DNA of 64,000 nt from Strongylocentrotus purpuratus (Eukaryota; Echinodermata; Echinoidea; Camarodonta; Strongylocentrotidae): positions 4,514,447 through 4,578,446 of the forward strand of contig NW_022145613.1 of assembly GCF_000002235.5 (NCBI RefSeq), in the 5' to 3' direction. The first letter of the stretch is position 1. Each line of letters starts with the position of its first letter. The notes below the pieces were generated by a model. It was given only the letters and a program-made list of their open reading frames with translations, was not told the origin of the DNA and did no database searches. Shown here piece after piece: positions 37,130-48,450 of the stretch. A program made the position numbers and the translations under genes.

Positions 37130-38105
37130 AACCCAACCCCTAGTATATTGCGTCTATATGGTAGCGTCCTCTTTTCTTTAAAGGGACTCCAGCCTACATC
37201 AGTGACATTGATTAGGAGAGTTTGGCCAGCCCGGTTCGAGTTGGACACAATATGGCGACTACTGCTTTGTTTGGCAAGCACAAAACAAAAGGATATACGC
37301 CATGTTGTGACCGAGTGAGACCAAGTTGGCCTAACTCTGTGTTTAGATGGCTCTGGCCTACAGATTCATAAGGCGCCACCTCGGGTTGGCTAGAGTATCT
37401 TTACTTAAAACAAAAATGATGGTGTATTTCTTGGGTATACATATACTATTACACACCTATTAAAGGGTTTTATGTGAACAAAGAATACTTCAGACAACTG
37501 GTTTGTCAAGCGCATATTTTGATATGATTATCAGAAAAATAAGAAACAGGTACACCGCATCTTATATAATCGCGTCGTTAAAAAATGTGTGGGTATGGCG
37601 GGAAAAGTATGCCGCGCGTTTTTTATTTTTTTAAAGAAAGGATGGTTTATAATTATTGTGGCATTAAAGGTCACATAGCGACACGGGAATGTTCGATACC
37701 GGATGCGGGACATTATTTATTGGAAATGTGAGACGATCCATTAAATATACCTGTAGAACGTCTAGGCACCCTCATTTCTTGTCAAGTAGATATATTAAAT
37801 GTTGAACTTGTGCTTTATGCTTATCAGTGCGATTGAAATCAACCGTCAGTAATGCAATGAACAATCAATTAAAGCTGATGCTGTGTATATTTCATTTTGC
37901 ACAAAAAGATTGGAATAATTCCAAGTTGGCACAAAGTAAGCAAAGTGTATTACGCGGTAAAGGATTTCCAACGGATCGATCAAGTATTAAAGGGTACTAT
38001 CTTGTAATTGAGCGTTAAAGAGACTTTCCTTATCACAGCTGTGAAAGCTTCCACATTAATCTCTACTTTAACGTATACTTCATCCACATGAGGCATCATC
38101 TGTTT
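37130..38105. other. intergenic, nothing recognised
   Basis: No gene or bounded repeat recognised. Confidence 0.4.
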
Positions 38106-38260
38106 GACGTAGGACTGCGTCAACGGCTAGTGCGGCCTTTGATTGATGCGCCATTTAAAGAGTGATGCTTTACAGACAGTAAATGCGAATTGCAAGGTGT
38201 AAAAGTTGTTTAATTAGCGCATGTAACGTAGCGATGGAAGTGGAGCCAAGTGTGCGAGCG
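38106..38260 (+). repeat. dispersed repeat family 2, copy 3
   Basis: Begins GACGTAGGACTGCGTCAACG and aligns along its length with 26,497-26,670. The shared core with 5,243-5,300 is about 55 bp. Lies about 70 bp from the 3' side of the death-effector-like frame. Confidence 0.55.
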
Positions 38261-38329
38261 GTAAATAGAAAACACAAGAGTTTCAGTCGTTTGTCATGGT
38301 AATAGAGTGTACTTACATCATTTTTCTAT

Positions 38330-38569
38330 TTAGATTGTCTGATCAGAGCAGCACCTGCCAAATATCTTCCTTGTACGATCCACGCATCTCAACAACAAAC
38401 CAAAAACCAAAAGAAAATTGTCCTTCTTGCTGATGACACCTTTATTCTCTATTCTTTTAATAGCACGGACTGCCTCGACAGAACCTTGCGTTTTTATCAG
38501 CAGTTTCCCCAAATCATTTTTGTTGATTAACTTTGTATAATTCTGGTATATTTGTAGACATGTTTCCAT
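38330..38569 (-). CDS. death-effector-domain-like open frame
   Basis: A 79-codon ATG-to-stop frame. Residues about 28-68 (GSVEAVRAIKRIENKGVISK, then KDNFLLVFGLLLRCVDRTR) follow the helix 4-6 pattern of death-effector domains: an amphipathic helix, a short LE.KGLIS-like turn, N/D, a second hydrophobic helix and an R-rich end near the RxDL position. DED proteins act as adaptors in apoptosis and innate immunity and are numerous in echinoderms. A full DED needs about 20 more N-terminal residues than are aligned here. An in-frame AG|GTGCTG after KIFGR could be a donor, but it is weak. Single exon, exon fragment or chance remain open. Confidence 0.3.
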   Translation of the reverse strand: METCLQIYQNYTKLINKNDLGKLLIKTQGSVEAVRAIKRIENKGVISKKDNFLLVFGLLLRCVDRTRKIFGRCCSDQTI

Positions 38570-39243
38570 TTCGTTTGTGACCTATTTTCTATATTGTATG
38601 TAAGCTGTATTTTATACTTTCATAAAATTTGATTTGTATGGATTTGAATTGAAACAAAACTTAAAACTGTAAGTCTGCTCACGAAAACAAAATTAATGTC
38701 TACATAATATATAGTAGACACTATTTTTATTTCAATTTTGAAGAATACAACCATAGTTTGGATCGTACTCGCTGGGCTGTCTAGAGGAGGCAATGGTTAT
38801 TGATTGGAAAGGGTAATAAGTAAAAAGGAACCTACAATTCTTCGGGGACAGGTGTGTTAAATCCCTGTTGATTGCACTAAGCAAAGTGAATCCGAGCGCG
38901 GTTCAGTACTAATCGATTTTTTTCCCTGCCATGTCCCGAGGAGATTTCAAACGTTTCCTTTAGTCATTGCGGTTGTTTTACTTCGTTCTCAGCAAAACCG
39001 GTTAATCCTCACATATAATATTCTGGAGGTATTTGTTATTTTAAAAATAGATTGATAATTTTATAGAAGAGAGGAGACTCTGTTTGCGCAACAAGGCGCT
39101 TTATGAACACACACTCACACACGCAAACGCACGCATCATAGTCAAATGAAAATATCAATCCATCAGTTTTCAAGCAAGCATGAACCATACCATTCATAAC
39201 CATTTTTAATATTCGCCAGATCAATCTCTGTCATTAATGTTTA
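38570..39243. other. intergenic, nothing recognised
   Basis: No supportable feature apart from a short CA/CG-rich stretch at 39,100-39,138. Confidence 0.4.
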
Positions 39244-39327
39244 GTGCTACGTGTTCAATTTGTATCTATTCCTATTTTGGGCCACTCACAAAATTATAAC
39301 GAAGTGCAATCCAAGGTCACTCAAGTT

Positions 39328-39630
39328 TTAATCTCGCTTATTCCAGTCTTCAGAGGTCAGTTCTCTATAGCAATAGGCAGATGTGCCACTTTTGACGCGC
39401 ACATTACTCTGCAACGCAATTTCGATCCGTTTCCAGGGTAACGTCAGTTCAAATTTGTGCATTAATTTGCTTTCATTTTTACCCATCCTTTCGCAGTCCA
39501 TTTTTTCTTCGTATAGCCATCTCCTTATATGCTGATTGACCTTTGTGCACCGATACACTATGATATTCCTTGTTAATGTTGTTTCTTTTAACGTACATTC
39601 TTCTGCGAACAAAATTAATCTCTCGTCCAC
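39328..39630. other. ambiguous exon-like segment, both strands open
   Basis: The minus strand is open for 100 codons with a charged, protein-like composition (RRWLYEEKMDCERMGK). The plus strand over 39,347-39,437 is open and bordered by a pyrimidine-AG acceptor (CGCTTATTCCAG) and a GTAACG donor, encoding FSIAIGRCATFDAHITLQRN. They cannot both be coding. No family is recognised for either. Confidence 0.2.
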
Positions 39631-40200
39631 ATCAAATAGCTATTTTGCAATACACGAACTAATGTTGAATCTAGTAACTCTCATAAATGCTGTTTTTTAA
39701 ATCAAGTACTATACACACCTCAAAACTACATTTATGAATATTTCAACGATTTCAGTGAAAAGTGAATTACAGATAAGTACAAACATATCACCATCAGAAC
39801 ATCTCTCTTAAGTATTGATCGTAGTGAATGTTTCATTTTAAAGACAGAGATTTGATTAATAGTGCGTCGATGGGTGAGCTTCTTGGTTATTCATGTATTA
39901 TTCTTATTTTTTCTGTCTCATTGTCTCTCTTTCTCGTCCTTTCTTTCTTGAAATATATTTACCAATACATATCTTTAAATCCCCCTTTCTGTTTTTTTCT
40001 GTCTGTCTCTACGTCAATCTTTTAATTTCCTTTTCTAATTCATTCTGTCTTCTTCCCTCTCCTCCTTACAATCAATCAACCAACATTTTCACTTTATCTT
40101 TCCCTTTTACCATTCTTTTCTGGCTAGTCCCTTAATCCCAAGTATTTTTTATGTCTGTATGCAATGCATGTAAGTCACGGTCTCCCCTGTTTTCCTTCTT
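39631..40200. other. intergenic, pyrimidine-rich
   Basis: TTCTTTCTC-rich sequence at 39,890-40,130 gives low-complexity open frames. No gene. Confidence 0.5.
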
Positions 40201-40204
40201 CCCC

Positions 40205-40240
40205 CTTTCTCTCTCTCTCTCTCTCTCTCTCTCCCCCTCT

Positions 40241-40330
<90 letters not shown>

Positions 40331-40335
40331 TATCA
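40205..40335 (+). repeat. (CT)n microsatellite
   Basis: About 130 bp of nearly uninterrupted TC repeats with a few TTC, CCC and ATC breaks. Confidence 0.95.
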
Positions 40336-41080
40336 TGTCTCTCATCACCACTCACTTCTTGCCCTCGCATCATTTCTCATATTTTCTAATCAGGGCAATC
40401 TTCCCTGGCGTTATCCTTTGCGTTCCTGTATCCAAGTATAGAAAAAGGCGCCAAAATCAATGCTGCATCAGCACGTTGCACCGGTTGACTGTATTACTTT
40501 CACTTGCTTTATTTCATCGTTCATTGCAGGCAAGACGGTATGATGGTGGGGTTGGTAGGGTCTCCAAATGGACAGCAAGGCCGCTAATATGCGCGCCATG
40601 ATTTCTCGCGGGAAAACCACCTGTTCACACGAGGACTTGACACTGACGTCACGACAAAACGTAGTCTCAATTCAGTACCACCGTCAGTTTAATATTTGGC
40701 AGGTCTGTGTATTCGCGTGTGTTTGATCCAATGGTGACATTACAGCATCGTCGTTGTTTGTAGTCGCTTTTAAAGGAGAGGGTTTACATTAACTTAAATA
40801 GTTCCTCTTGTTTACAGCATTGGCGTAGAAAGTGTTCTACTTGAACCCATCCCACCCCAAAAACGCAACTGGCAGATGATGGCAACCTGTTTATCACGTA
40901 GTCATATTCCGTAACCTGAAATCAACATGCTAATAAATATACGTACATAATTATCGGATAGTTTTTCTCCCATCTCCCTGGTTTATCCAAATGAAAAGAG
41001 AAGAAAATCTTTCTAAAAATCCAAGCAACTTTGGCGGCTGATATGTTTGTGTATTAAAAGAAAAAGATGATCATACACAT
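40336..41080. other. intergenic, nothing recognised
   Basis: No gene recognised. A weak hAT-like start (CATTGGCGTAGAAAG) at 40,820 is too short to call. Confidence 0.4.
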
Positions 41081-41083
41081 TCA

Positions 41084-41190
41084 ATAATAATAATATTCAG
41101 TTCTTGTATATCGCATAATACGTCAATATATGTAACGTTCCTATGCGCTTCCAAAGAGCTTTAAAAATTATTACCCTAGCTTTAATTGCA
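41084..41190 (-). mobile_element. SINE 3' tail fragment, minus strand
   Basis: On the minus strand: AAAGCTCTTTGGAAGCGCAT, then TATGCGATATACAAGAACTG and ATTATTATTATT. This is the common GCGCTATATAAGAAC...ATT tail shared with the other SINE fragments, with a different body. Confidence 0.55.
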
Positions 41191-41286
41191 CGCAGTACGC
41201 TTGATATTTGAGATACATCTCTCCTTTTTTTTTTTTTTCTTTCCTATTCACCATATTGCTTATTATCCTGCCCTTCTCTCATCGCC

Positions 41287-41287
<1 letters not shown>

Positions 41288-41356
<69 letters not shown>
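41288..41356 (+). repeat. (CT)n microsatellite
   Basis: About 65 bp of TC repeats with single interruptions, preceded by a T15 run at 41,226. Confidence 0.95.
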
Positions 41357-41360
<4 letters not shown>

Positions 41361-41776
41361 TTGTCGTCTTTCTGGTTTCCCCAACTTCTCACTTTTTGTA
41401 TCTCTTGCATTTTTCGTTCTCAACTGGTGCGCAAAGTTATACATTGTATTTGAAATAGTAGAACAGCTCATAATGGGTTTCTCTTCTTCCCAACACTCCG
41501 TCCCTGGGGACTGATGATTTCAATGAATTCTATTCTGTGAAAAAGGCCAAACAAGAGAAGGAATCAATAGTATTATCCGTTACCATGGTTACGAGGTAAG
41601 ATACCAGGGATATTAATAACAGATCAGGTAGATGTCATCTATCCGTTAAAGTTTTCTTTCATTTATGCGATAGTCACATCACAATGCTTAGGTCAGGCTA
41701 ATAGGTTTGTATCCCATTTATTATATTTTGACTTTTGTGACACTTATACTCTTTTCCATCATATCTTGTTCTCCCT

Positions 41777-41820
41777 CCCCCCCCCCCCCCCCCCCCTCTG
41801 TCTCACTTCCTCTTTCTCTT

Positions 41821-41857
<37 letters not shown>
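41777..41857 (+). repeat. C20 run and (CT)n microsatellite
   Basis: Uninterrupted C20 at 41,777-41,796, the longest single-base run in the window, followed by CTCTTTCT and (CT)n to 41,857. Confidence 0.95.
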
Positions 41858-41859
<2 letters not shown>

Positions 41860-42677
41860 TTTATTTCCTTCATTCCTAATTTATTAACACAAACCTGACC
41901 CAGTTTAGTACGAACCTATGACGTGGTATACTATCTTCGAGGCATTATTCCCTATCTTTTATATGGAATATTTCAATGAAATCAATAACTCTTTATTTCT
42001 GATGTCTATTTTTGTTTCCCTATAATGTATTCAAATAGTAAAATATATGAGCACAAAAAACAATGTGGGCGTATTTTCGTCGCTATTGGCATCTGCTTGA
42101 ATCTTGAAAATAACTCACTTTTAGTGGTTATATATTATTACTCTAGGATGTTTTTCGGTTTAATGTTCTACATGGTTGTTGTGTGATGTGAGACAATTCT
42201 TTGCCTCATTCCAGCAGAGGCGTGCTGTCTGCATTCAACATAATCACGTACACAGCTAATGTGCGTTGTGGTAGTCATGGCGAGCGCATCTCCGTCCAAC
42301 CCCCTACACCGGAGAGAGATGAGTCCATGCCCAAACCAACAATATACCCTGCCTGCTAACATTGGTGAATCGATATAGAGTATCCTTCCTATATCCGTCT
42401 CCTTCACTCTCTCCTCATCTCATTCTCTACACACGTTCATAGTTCATATATCTACCCCTTTCCATATTGACTATACTCTCAATACGTGCCTTACTCTTTG
42501 TCTGTTCCTCATCAAGCATGTCCGCCTTCCCCCCTCTTCACCTGCTGAAGGCTCTCAATGTTCGTCTCTCGTATTAATTTGTTCATTTCTCCTAACTGGT
42601 TTCTAACATGAGATTCCTATCAATTCATTATCTCCAGTTTATGCATAATTACTACCTGAAAGTTTTACATTCCTAAT
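41858..42677. other. intergenic, nothing recognised
   Basis: No gene recognised. A 79-codon minus-strand open frame at 42,168-42,407 has no motif. Confidence 0.4.
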
Positions 42678-42866
42678 ACCCATATTGCTGATCATCGTGA
42701 GCAGTGGTCTCGTAATCTGGAAGTCCCGGGTTCAAAGATAAATCGGTGCGCTAGCGCCCTTTGATTCCAATACCGAGTCCCTCGGAGAGGACTTGTCGGT
42801 ACTCTGTTTGCTTACTTACAAGAATACATGTGCTTTCTGGTTTCTTAGCAGCCAGGTAAAATAAAA
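42678..42866 (+). mobile_element. tRNA-Thr-derived SINE, plus copy
   Basis: The head aligns with a tRNA-Thr: GAGCAGTGGTCTCGTAATCT spans the anticodon arm (loop CTCGTAA, anticodon CGT), and CCCGGGTTCAAA covers the T arm and B box. It continues through a body starting GGTGCGCTAGCGCCC and ends at AGCAGCCAGGTAAAATAAA. The minus-strand copy at 49,545-49,718 matches in head, GATGCGCTAGTGCCC and AGGTAAATTAAA tail. The tail runs straight into the inverted repeat at 42,847. Not a functional tRNA gene, since the acceptor stem is lost. Confidence 0.75.
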
Positions 42867-43361
42867 ACATCAAGTAGAAAGTGGTAACTTTAATCAAATG
42901 AAATTTTGAAGAGGAGTGCAGTACCCCGATGACATTATCAAAAAGTGAAATGTCAAGCTATTTTCGTAATGTAACCAAATTTAATGCATACGTCTTTGTG
43001 AAGTGCCTCGATACAAACTACTCCATTCACCTGCTAAGAAAAACAGTATTTTAATAGACAGAATCCTAACTGCATACAATATTTGTTGTCAGGTAGGATA
43101 AAAAGTGTGGCTTGCCCTATCAAGCAACACTTATGCAGTTTGCATTCTGACTATTAAAATACTATTATTGTTATCAGGTGAATGAAATAATTTGTATTGG
43201 GGCTCTTCACAAAGACGTATGCATTAAATTTGGTTACATTACGAAAATAGCTTGACATTTCACTTTTTGATAATGTCATCGTGATAGTGTACTCCTCTTC
43301 AAAATTTCATTTGTTAAAAGTTACCACTTTCTACTTGATGTTTTTATTTTACCTGGCTGCT
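42847..43361. repeat. 515-bp near-perfect inverted repeat (hairpin)
   Basis: The left arm starts AGCAGCCAGGTAAAATAAAA and the right arm ends with its exact reverse complement at 43,361. Arms of about 240 bp match almost base for base; mismatches such as GTGCAGTACCCC versus GTACACTATCAC are few. An inner AAGTGTGGCTTG/CAAGCAACACTT hairpin sits near the centre at about 43,099-43,136. No coding frame. Either a foldback-type element or an inverted duplication. A transcript through it would form a long double-stranded RNA hairpin. Confidence 0.92.
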
Positions 43362-44365
43362 GGCCGAAAATGGCCTATTATAATTGTCCACCTTTCCGCG
43401 TCTGAATGTGATTTGTATGACGAAGGGTAAAGGTCCTCTTCATTATCTGAATCATCAAAGACCGCCTCTGCTTTTCCTAACACATGGATAACGTGAAATT
43501 GACATGTGAACGCCAAAAGTCCTCGACGATCACGGCATGTGTCGAATCGATCTCTATCGTCTGCATCATGGATGCGTGTCGCAAAGTTATTTTTAGCTCT
43601 AACATGTTTACAGGTGGCGCCAAAATTCGTGGAACATTCCTCTTACAACATAGCTATTGTTGTTCTACCTTCTTCAATTCAAGGACTTTTTCATTTCTTC
43701 TTTTTCTATGTATAACTTTTTTCTTGCGTTCCTTGTTTTAATTTTTATATGTTTTCTGTTGTTACTGTTTTTCCCGTTTGTTGCAGCCCTTCTTTTTTTC
43801 TTTCTCTCTTTCCCATTACCCAGCATTATTTCCTCCCTGCTTCTCTCTTTTGTCTATTCTTGTTCCTCCCTTGCCTTTCCTACCTTCTTTCATGCTCTTT
43901 CTTAATCCTTTTCATACTCTTATGCTGTTATTTACGTACATCTTAGAGTACTCCCTTGCAGTGGTGGTTATCTTAAAAAGGTCATCACCTCATGATAAAA
44001 CCTTGTGGGCGAAAATTTACAAATTGCCACTTTTACTCAATTATTCATTCATTTTTATTTTATCATTTGTTTAATCTCTCACGTGTCCATCACTGTAAAA
44101 TATCATACATTTTTAGCATCTTCTTGCAGGATATCACATATCTTTAATTATAGAAGAACAAAATAATCTTGGTATCTACAGCGTGTCTTTAGCTGTTACA
44201 CCTGATACTATCTCAAGGCAACTTTTCCCTTTCCTGCACTCTCTCTCTCTCTCCCTCTTTTTATTTCTCTCTCTCACATTTTTTGTTTGGGCCTTCCGCT
44301 TTCCACTATGGATAGTTCACAACTTCACGTATACTATGTTTATTGTATGAAGTTGTCTTTATGAG
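43362..44365. other. intergenic, pyrimidine-rich
   Basis: T/C-rich stretches at 43,670-43,920 give low-complexity Phe/Ser/Leu frames. Short (CT)n at 44,239-44,256. No gene. Confidence 0.45.
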
Positions 44366-44482
44366 CTCAGGCGGTGCTTATAATAATAATAATAACAATG
44401 ATAATAATAATAATAATATTGGGTTCTTGTATATCGATCGTATATCTGTCAGACTTGACACTCAAGGTGCTCCTGATTTTTA
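44366..44482 (-). mobile_element. SINE 3' tail fragment with (ATT)n
   Basis: On the minus strand: GGAGCACCTTGAGTGTCAAG, then GATATACAAGAACCCAATA and about 14 ATT/ATC trinucleotides. It matches the tail of the SINE at 60,812-60,992 (GAGCGCCTTGAG, GCGCTATATAAGAATCCAATA, ATT repeats). Confidence 0.65.
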
Positions 44483-47400
44483 CCCCTTTCTTCTATGTAT
44501 GATTCTATGTCACCATACGTGTTAATATGTGTTATGTGTAGTGATGTATACTGGGTATATAAACAAAGGTGTACCCATTTCTTGTAGCTTCTAATTACTA
44601 ATTAATAATCAATGTGACCTTGAATCATATGTTATTGTACAGAACAACTAATACCCTGTCTAATGATACCATTTTTAGATTTGTGCTGCCAAGGATGACT
44701 GATTCAACAATATTATTGTCAAAATCCTCTCGAACCAAGTTTGGGCTAAAGCAATGAATGTGGGTCAAAAGCCATTATGTGTGTGTTATCTCATTCCAAA
44801 AACAATTACTTATTTATTTACATTGGCTATTAGGCAGTTGAAAATGGGTGTTTATTTCAACTCAAACTCAAGAAAATACTTATTACAAACAAAAGTTGTG
44901 ATATTCTCTTCGTTTATAATGATGATTACAATCTTGACTTCATTTGCGTCCCTTGTTTAAAGTAACATTCTCATTGAGTGATACAAAATAGGTAAATTTT
45001 ATTTGGGATGTTGTGTTTTTTATGAAAGACTGCTGTCAATTTCGTCGATATTTATCATGTATGTGTTCTTTCTTGCATTTGGGTTTAATAACCTTTAAGT
45101 TTTAATTCGTTATTCGAGATAAGCTCCTTATGCTCCTTACACATGTGAAATGGCGCAGTGGACAAGACAGTGAGCAGAGAGAACTCAGATATAATGAGAC
45201 AAGAAGTAAGTAGGCTGTTTAAAATAGTTAAAGTATTCTATGGGTTGAAAAAAAAGTTCTTTGAAAGCCTAGATAAATTGCATCATTTTAAACAACGAAG
45301 CACTGAAGCAAGAGGCATAATTTAACTATTAAAAGGATTTAAGACCAAAGAAGCACATGCAATGGCCTGACCCACATTGGTGCCATAAGACCAACCTTGG
45401 AACAAGGCGATTTTGAAAACACTTTTTAAAGACTCTGGAACTCATTTACCTGTGGCAAAAATATTATGAATAGGGTATCCATGGAAAAAAAAAACAAGTT
45501 ACTCCTCATCATGAAATGGATTTCAAAGTCATATTGGTTAGATTTAAAGCATCTCATAATAATATTGTAAAAGGGTAATGGGGCCATAAAAAGGAACTCG
45601 CAAAAGCCTTACTTTTGTTTCGGCTTTTGATTGTATTTATACATGTATATATTATCATAAATATTGAAATGAATACGCAAACTAAACAAAGAAATGTTCA
45701 TGTTTTCGAGCGGTTGTTGGATGGGCGTGTACCTGTAGATAATAATGTACAGAACACACTTCCATCGAGTAGAGGAGATGGAGCTCGGAGACTGGGGTAT
45801 TAATAAGTGATGAGGAAGGGTAGACTAATTTACTCTCACAATGACAAGGAACATCAATAACGGCTTTCCGTTGTTAGTATACGCGGCGAAGTCAAGTTTG
45901 ATTGAATTTCAAGAGGCCTCGTCACAAAGTCATAATACACATCGGCTGTTTATGCTTTGATGACTTGTACATTTGTCAGAAATAGGACTTTTAGTCAGAG
46001 ATGTCTTTCTTAAGAAATCAAAACGGATACATCTTTACCATCAATGTTCTTATTGAATTTCTACTCGTTATTGATATGTAGATTTTTATTGTGACAATTA
46101 AAGCTACATTCCGTTTCTAGATTATTTTGTAGGGGGAATAGTGAGGATACAGAGGGGAGAAAGTTTTTTGTTTGCAACAGCAAAGAGAGAATGTCCAAAT
46201 TAATCTTTAAAAGAGGATGGTGGGATTGGTGAGATATGATGAGATACGCATACAAAATGAGAGAGATAGAGAGTTTGAGGGAATGAACTATCCTATATGA
46301 AAACAAAGTTATGCCTCGAACTTGGGGCCACTTTTTCACCATCCAATCTCACTGCTGCTCCAGTTTGTACGAAGGCGCTACAATTTCCATGGTGATAATT
46401 AAACTTAAATAGCGTGTAGTGTCATTCAGGAGGGAATACATTCTAACGCGGGGCTTGTTTTTTTTACCAGTGCGATCATGGTCTAAAGGAAGCATAAAAC
46501 ATCCCAGGATTCATCTAACTATAGTAAATTCGTCACCAGATGTAGGTTTATTTTCCCCCTAACCCAAGAGGACCGTAATAATTCGTATAATCAGTCTTAA
46601 ATTGTATTGCAAGCCCGTGCCCGAATGTAGCAGCTCGACGTTCTTATTGAATTTAAATAAGGTCATAAGGAAAACAATTCTAAGACGATGTGATTATAGC
46701 GATACACTGCGTTATCAAGCGAGAAAGAGGTGCAAAGTCGCGAAAAACTGTCATTAATTGCGTGGGTTTTTCTTCCACTCAACTTCTCTATCCACACTCC
46801 TCTCACACTGCTGCAACCTTTGACACATCCGGAAATAGATTAAGAACTTATTTTCCCTCTTTTTATTCAGTATTATCTAAATGAAATTATCTCAATGAAC
46901 TTATCTTTCACGTATTGTAACTTTTACTCATTTTCTCTCGTGTTGCTGCTAAAATCATTACAATGACAGGTGATTTACAGTATAATTCTAATGTAGTAAT
47001 GATTTCGTTTACATGATTCTTTTCGTTTCTAAAATGCATTTATGCTTTGCTTTTAATACTCAAATTAGAAAAATTGATGTCTGGTTTTTGGTGTATTATT
47101 AGTCATGTGATATCCGATTTATCATGTACAAGCTAATGGAGACTTTGTTGTAAAATGCAATCCACCGTTAATTACTTTCTTTTCTTTTTTCTTTTTTGAA
47201 TAATTGATGAGCAATAAGATTAATGGTTACTTCCACGTCTACTGTTTTCCGCCCATCTCGCAACTATCATAGCTACTAACGTATAGATTCATAATAAGCT
47301 GAAGTCCCTTTGTTTTTGCAACAACAAAAAATCTATCCTTGGACCGCATATTAATCAAATTCTGTCGTCTAAAGATAGTAGATAAAGTGACGCCACAATA

Positions 47401-48329
47401 CTAAAACGAAATGAGGCCTTTCATACAATAGCGTCTCCGAAATTAAATTCAATCTTACAGCGCATGACGAATGGCGCCTTTCAGAACTCATTTGTATATT
47501 CATACGCAAAGTTTCGCCTTACATCTAATATGACAATGGCATACTGAGCTGTGTTTTTAGTACAATGTTAATTAATGAGATTACATGTGTGCTTGATTAA
47601 CATGTAATAATGGCGTAATTTTGATAAGATTGTACTCGGATAACTTCACATCTTCCCTACATACATGTCAAGAGCTATGCAACACTCTTTCTACTTTTGT
47701 ACATGATGCGAATTATTCTCAATTCGGCGCATTACCTTTGTGTTTGATCCTAAGTTTTTGCTGCTTTTGTAAAATATCAGACGCGCACAACACACACGTG
47801 TAATCATCCACTTCGCTTAAATAAAACAGGGAGATGAACTTTCATCCTCTATTTTGCCTGGAGCAACCATGGAAACTCATTATTCTAGGTAGGTATCACG
47901 TGAAAAATGCACTCATACCCATCTATTACTAGCACCCCTGTGTGAGGCCATGAACCTCCATTAAGCAAAGCTCGGCACATCCCTACGAATTATTCATGTG
48001 ATAGACGTCACAAGGTTTCTCATCTCTTTGTAACTCTTTCTCTCCCTCTCTATTGTATTAATAACATTGCCTGAAAGCTTGGGTTTTGGCAGTATATTTC
48101 GTTGTGAAAACTTAGTTTACACATAGCTGTCACATAACTGACTTTTTAGCACCAATTCTGTTGTCGAAACCCATAGATGTTCTTTTATTCCGTTAAAATT
48201 TATAATTTAAAATGTGTACCTATGCATGATGTAGTTGAGTGATAATTAATTACACGATTTTCAACTATTTTCGGAAAATCAACACAATTAGGGGAATTTT
48301 AATTCCGTATTTCATATCTAATAGATATT
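44483..48329. other. intergenic or intronic, nothing recognised
   Basis: About 3.8 kb of AT-rich DNA. It would be intronic if the minus-strand gene with exons at 49.8-50.8 kb continues in this direction. I could not recognise another exon, and short open frames lack motifs and splice borders. Confidence 0.4.
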
Positions 48330-48450
48330 ATGTTCGCATTACGTGATAAGTCTTTATCGTGTTTGTGCACATTCCAATATGTGACGCATAAGGCTATCGA
48401 AAATGCCTAAGGTTGATTTTTCGAAAGTATTTGATATCGTGTTCAATTTG
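48330..48450 (+). repeat. dispersed repeat, copy 2 (partner at 740)
   Basis: Aligns with 740-870 through TTACGTGATA, TCCAATATGTGACGCA, AAGGCTAT, TGCCTAAGG, TTTTTCGAAAGTA and ATCGTGTT. Similarity may extend some 80 bp further upstream at lower identity. Confidence 0.55.

Noticed and set aside
40151-40601. Ser/Leu-rich open frames of 96-145 codons
   Set aside because: They are translations of (CT)n microsatellite. The same applies to frames at 26,839-27,403, 41,186-41,458, 41,707-41,898 and 62,414-62,605.
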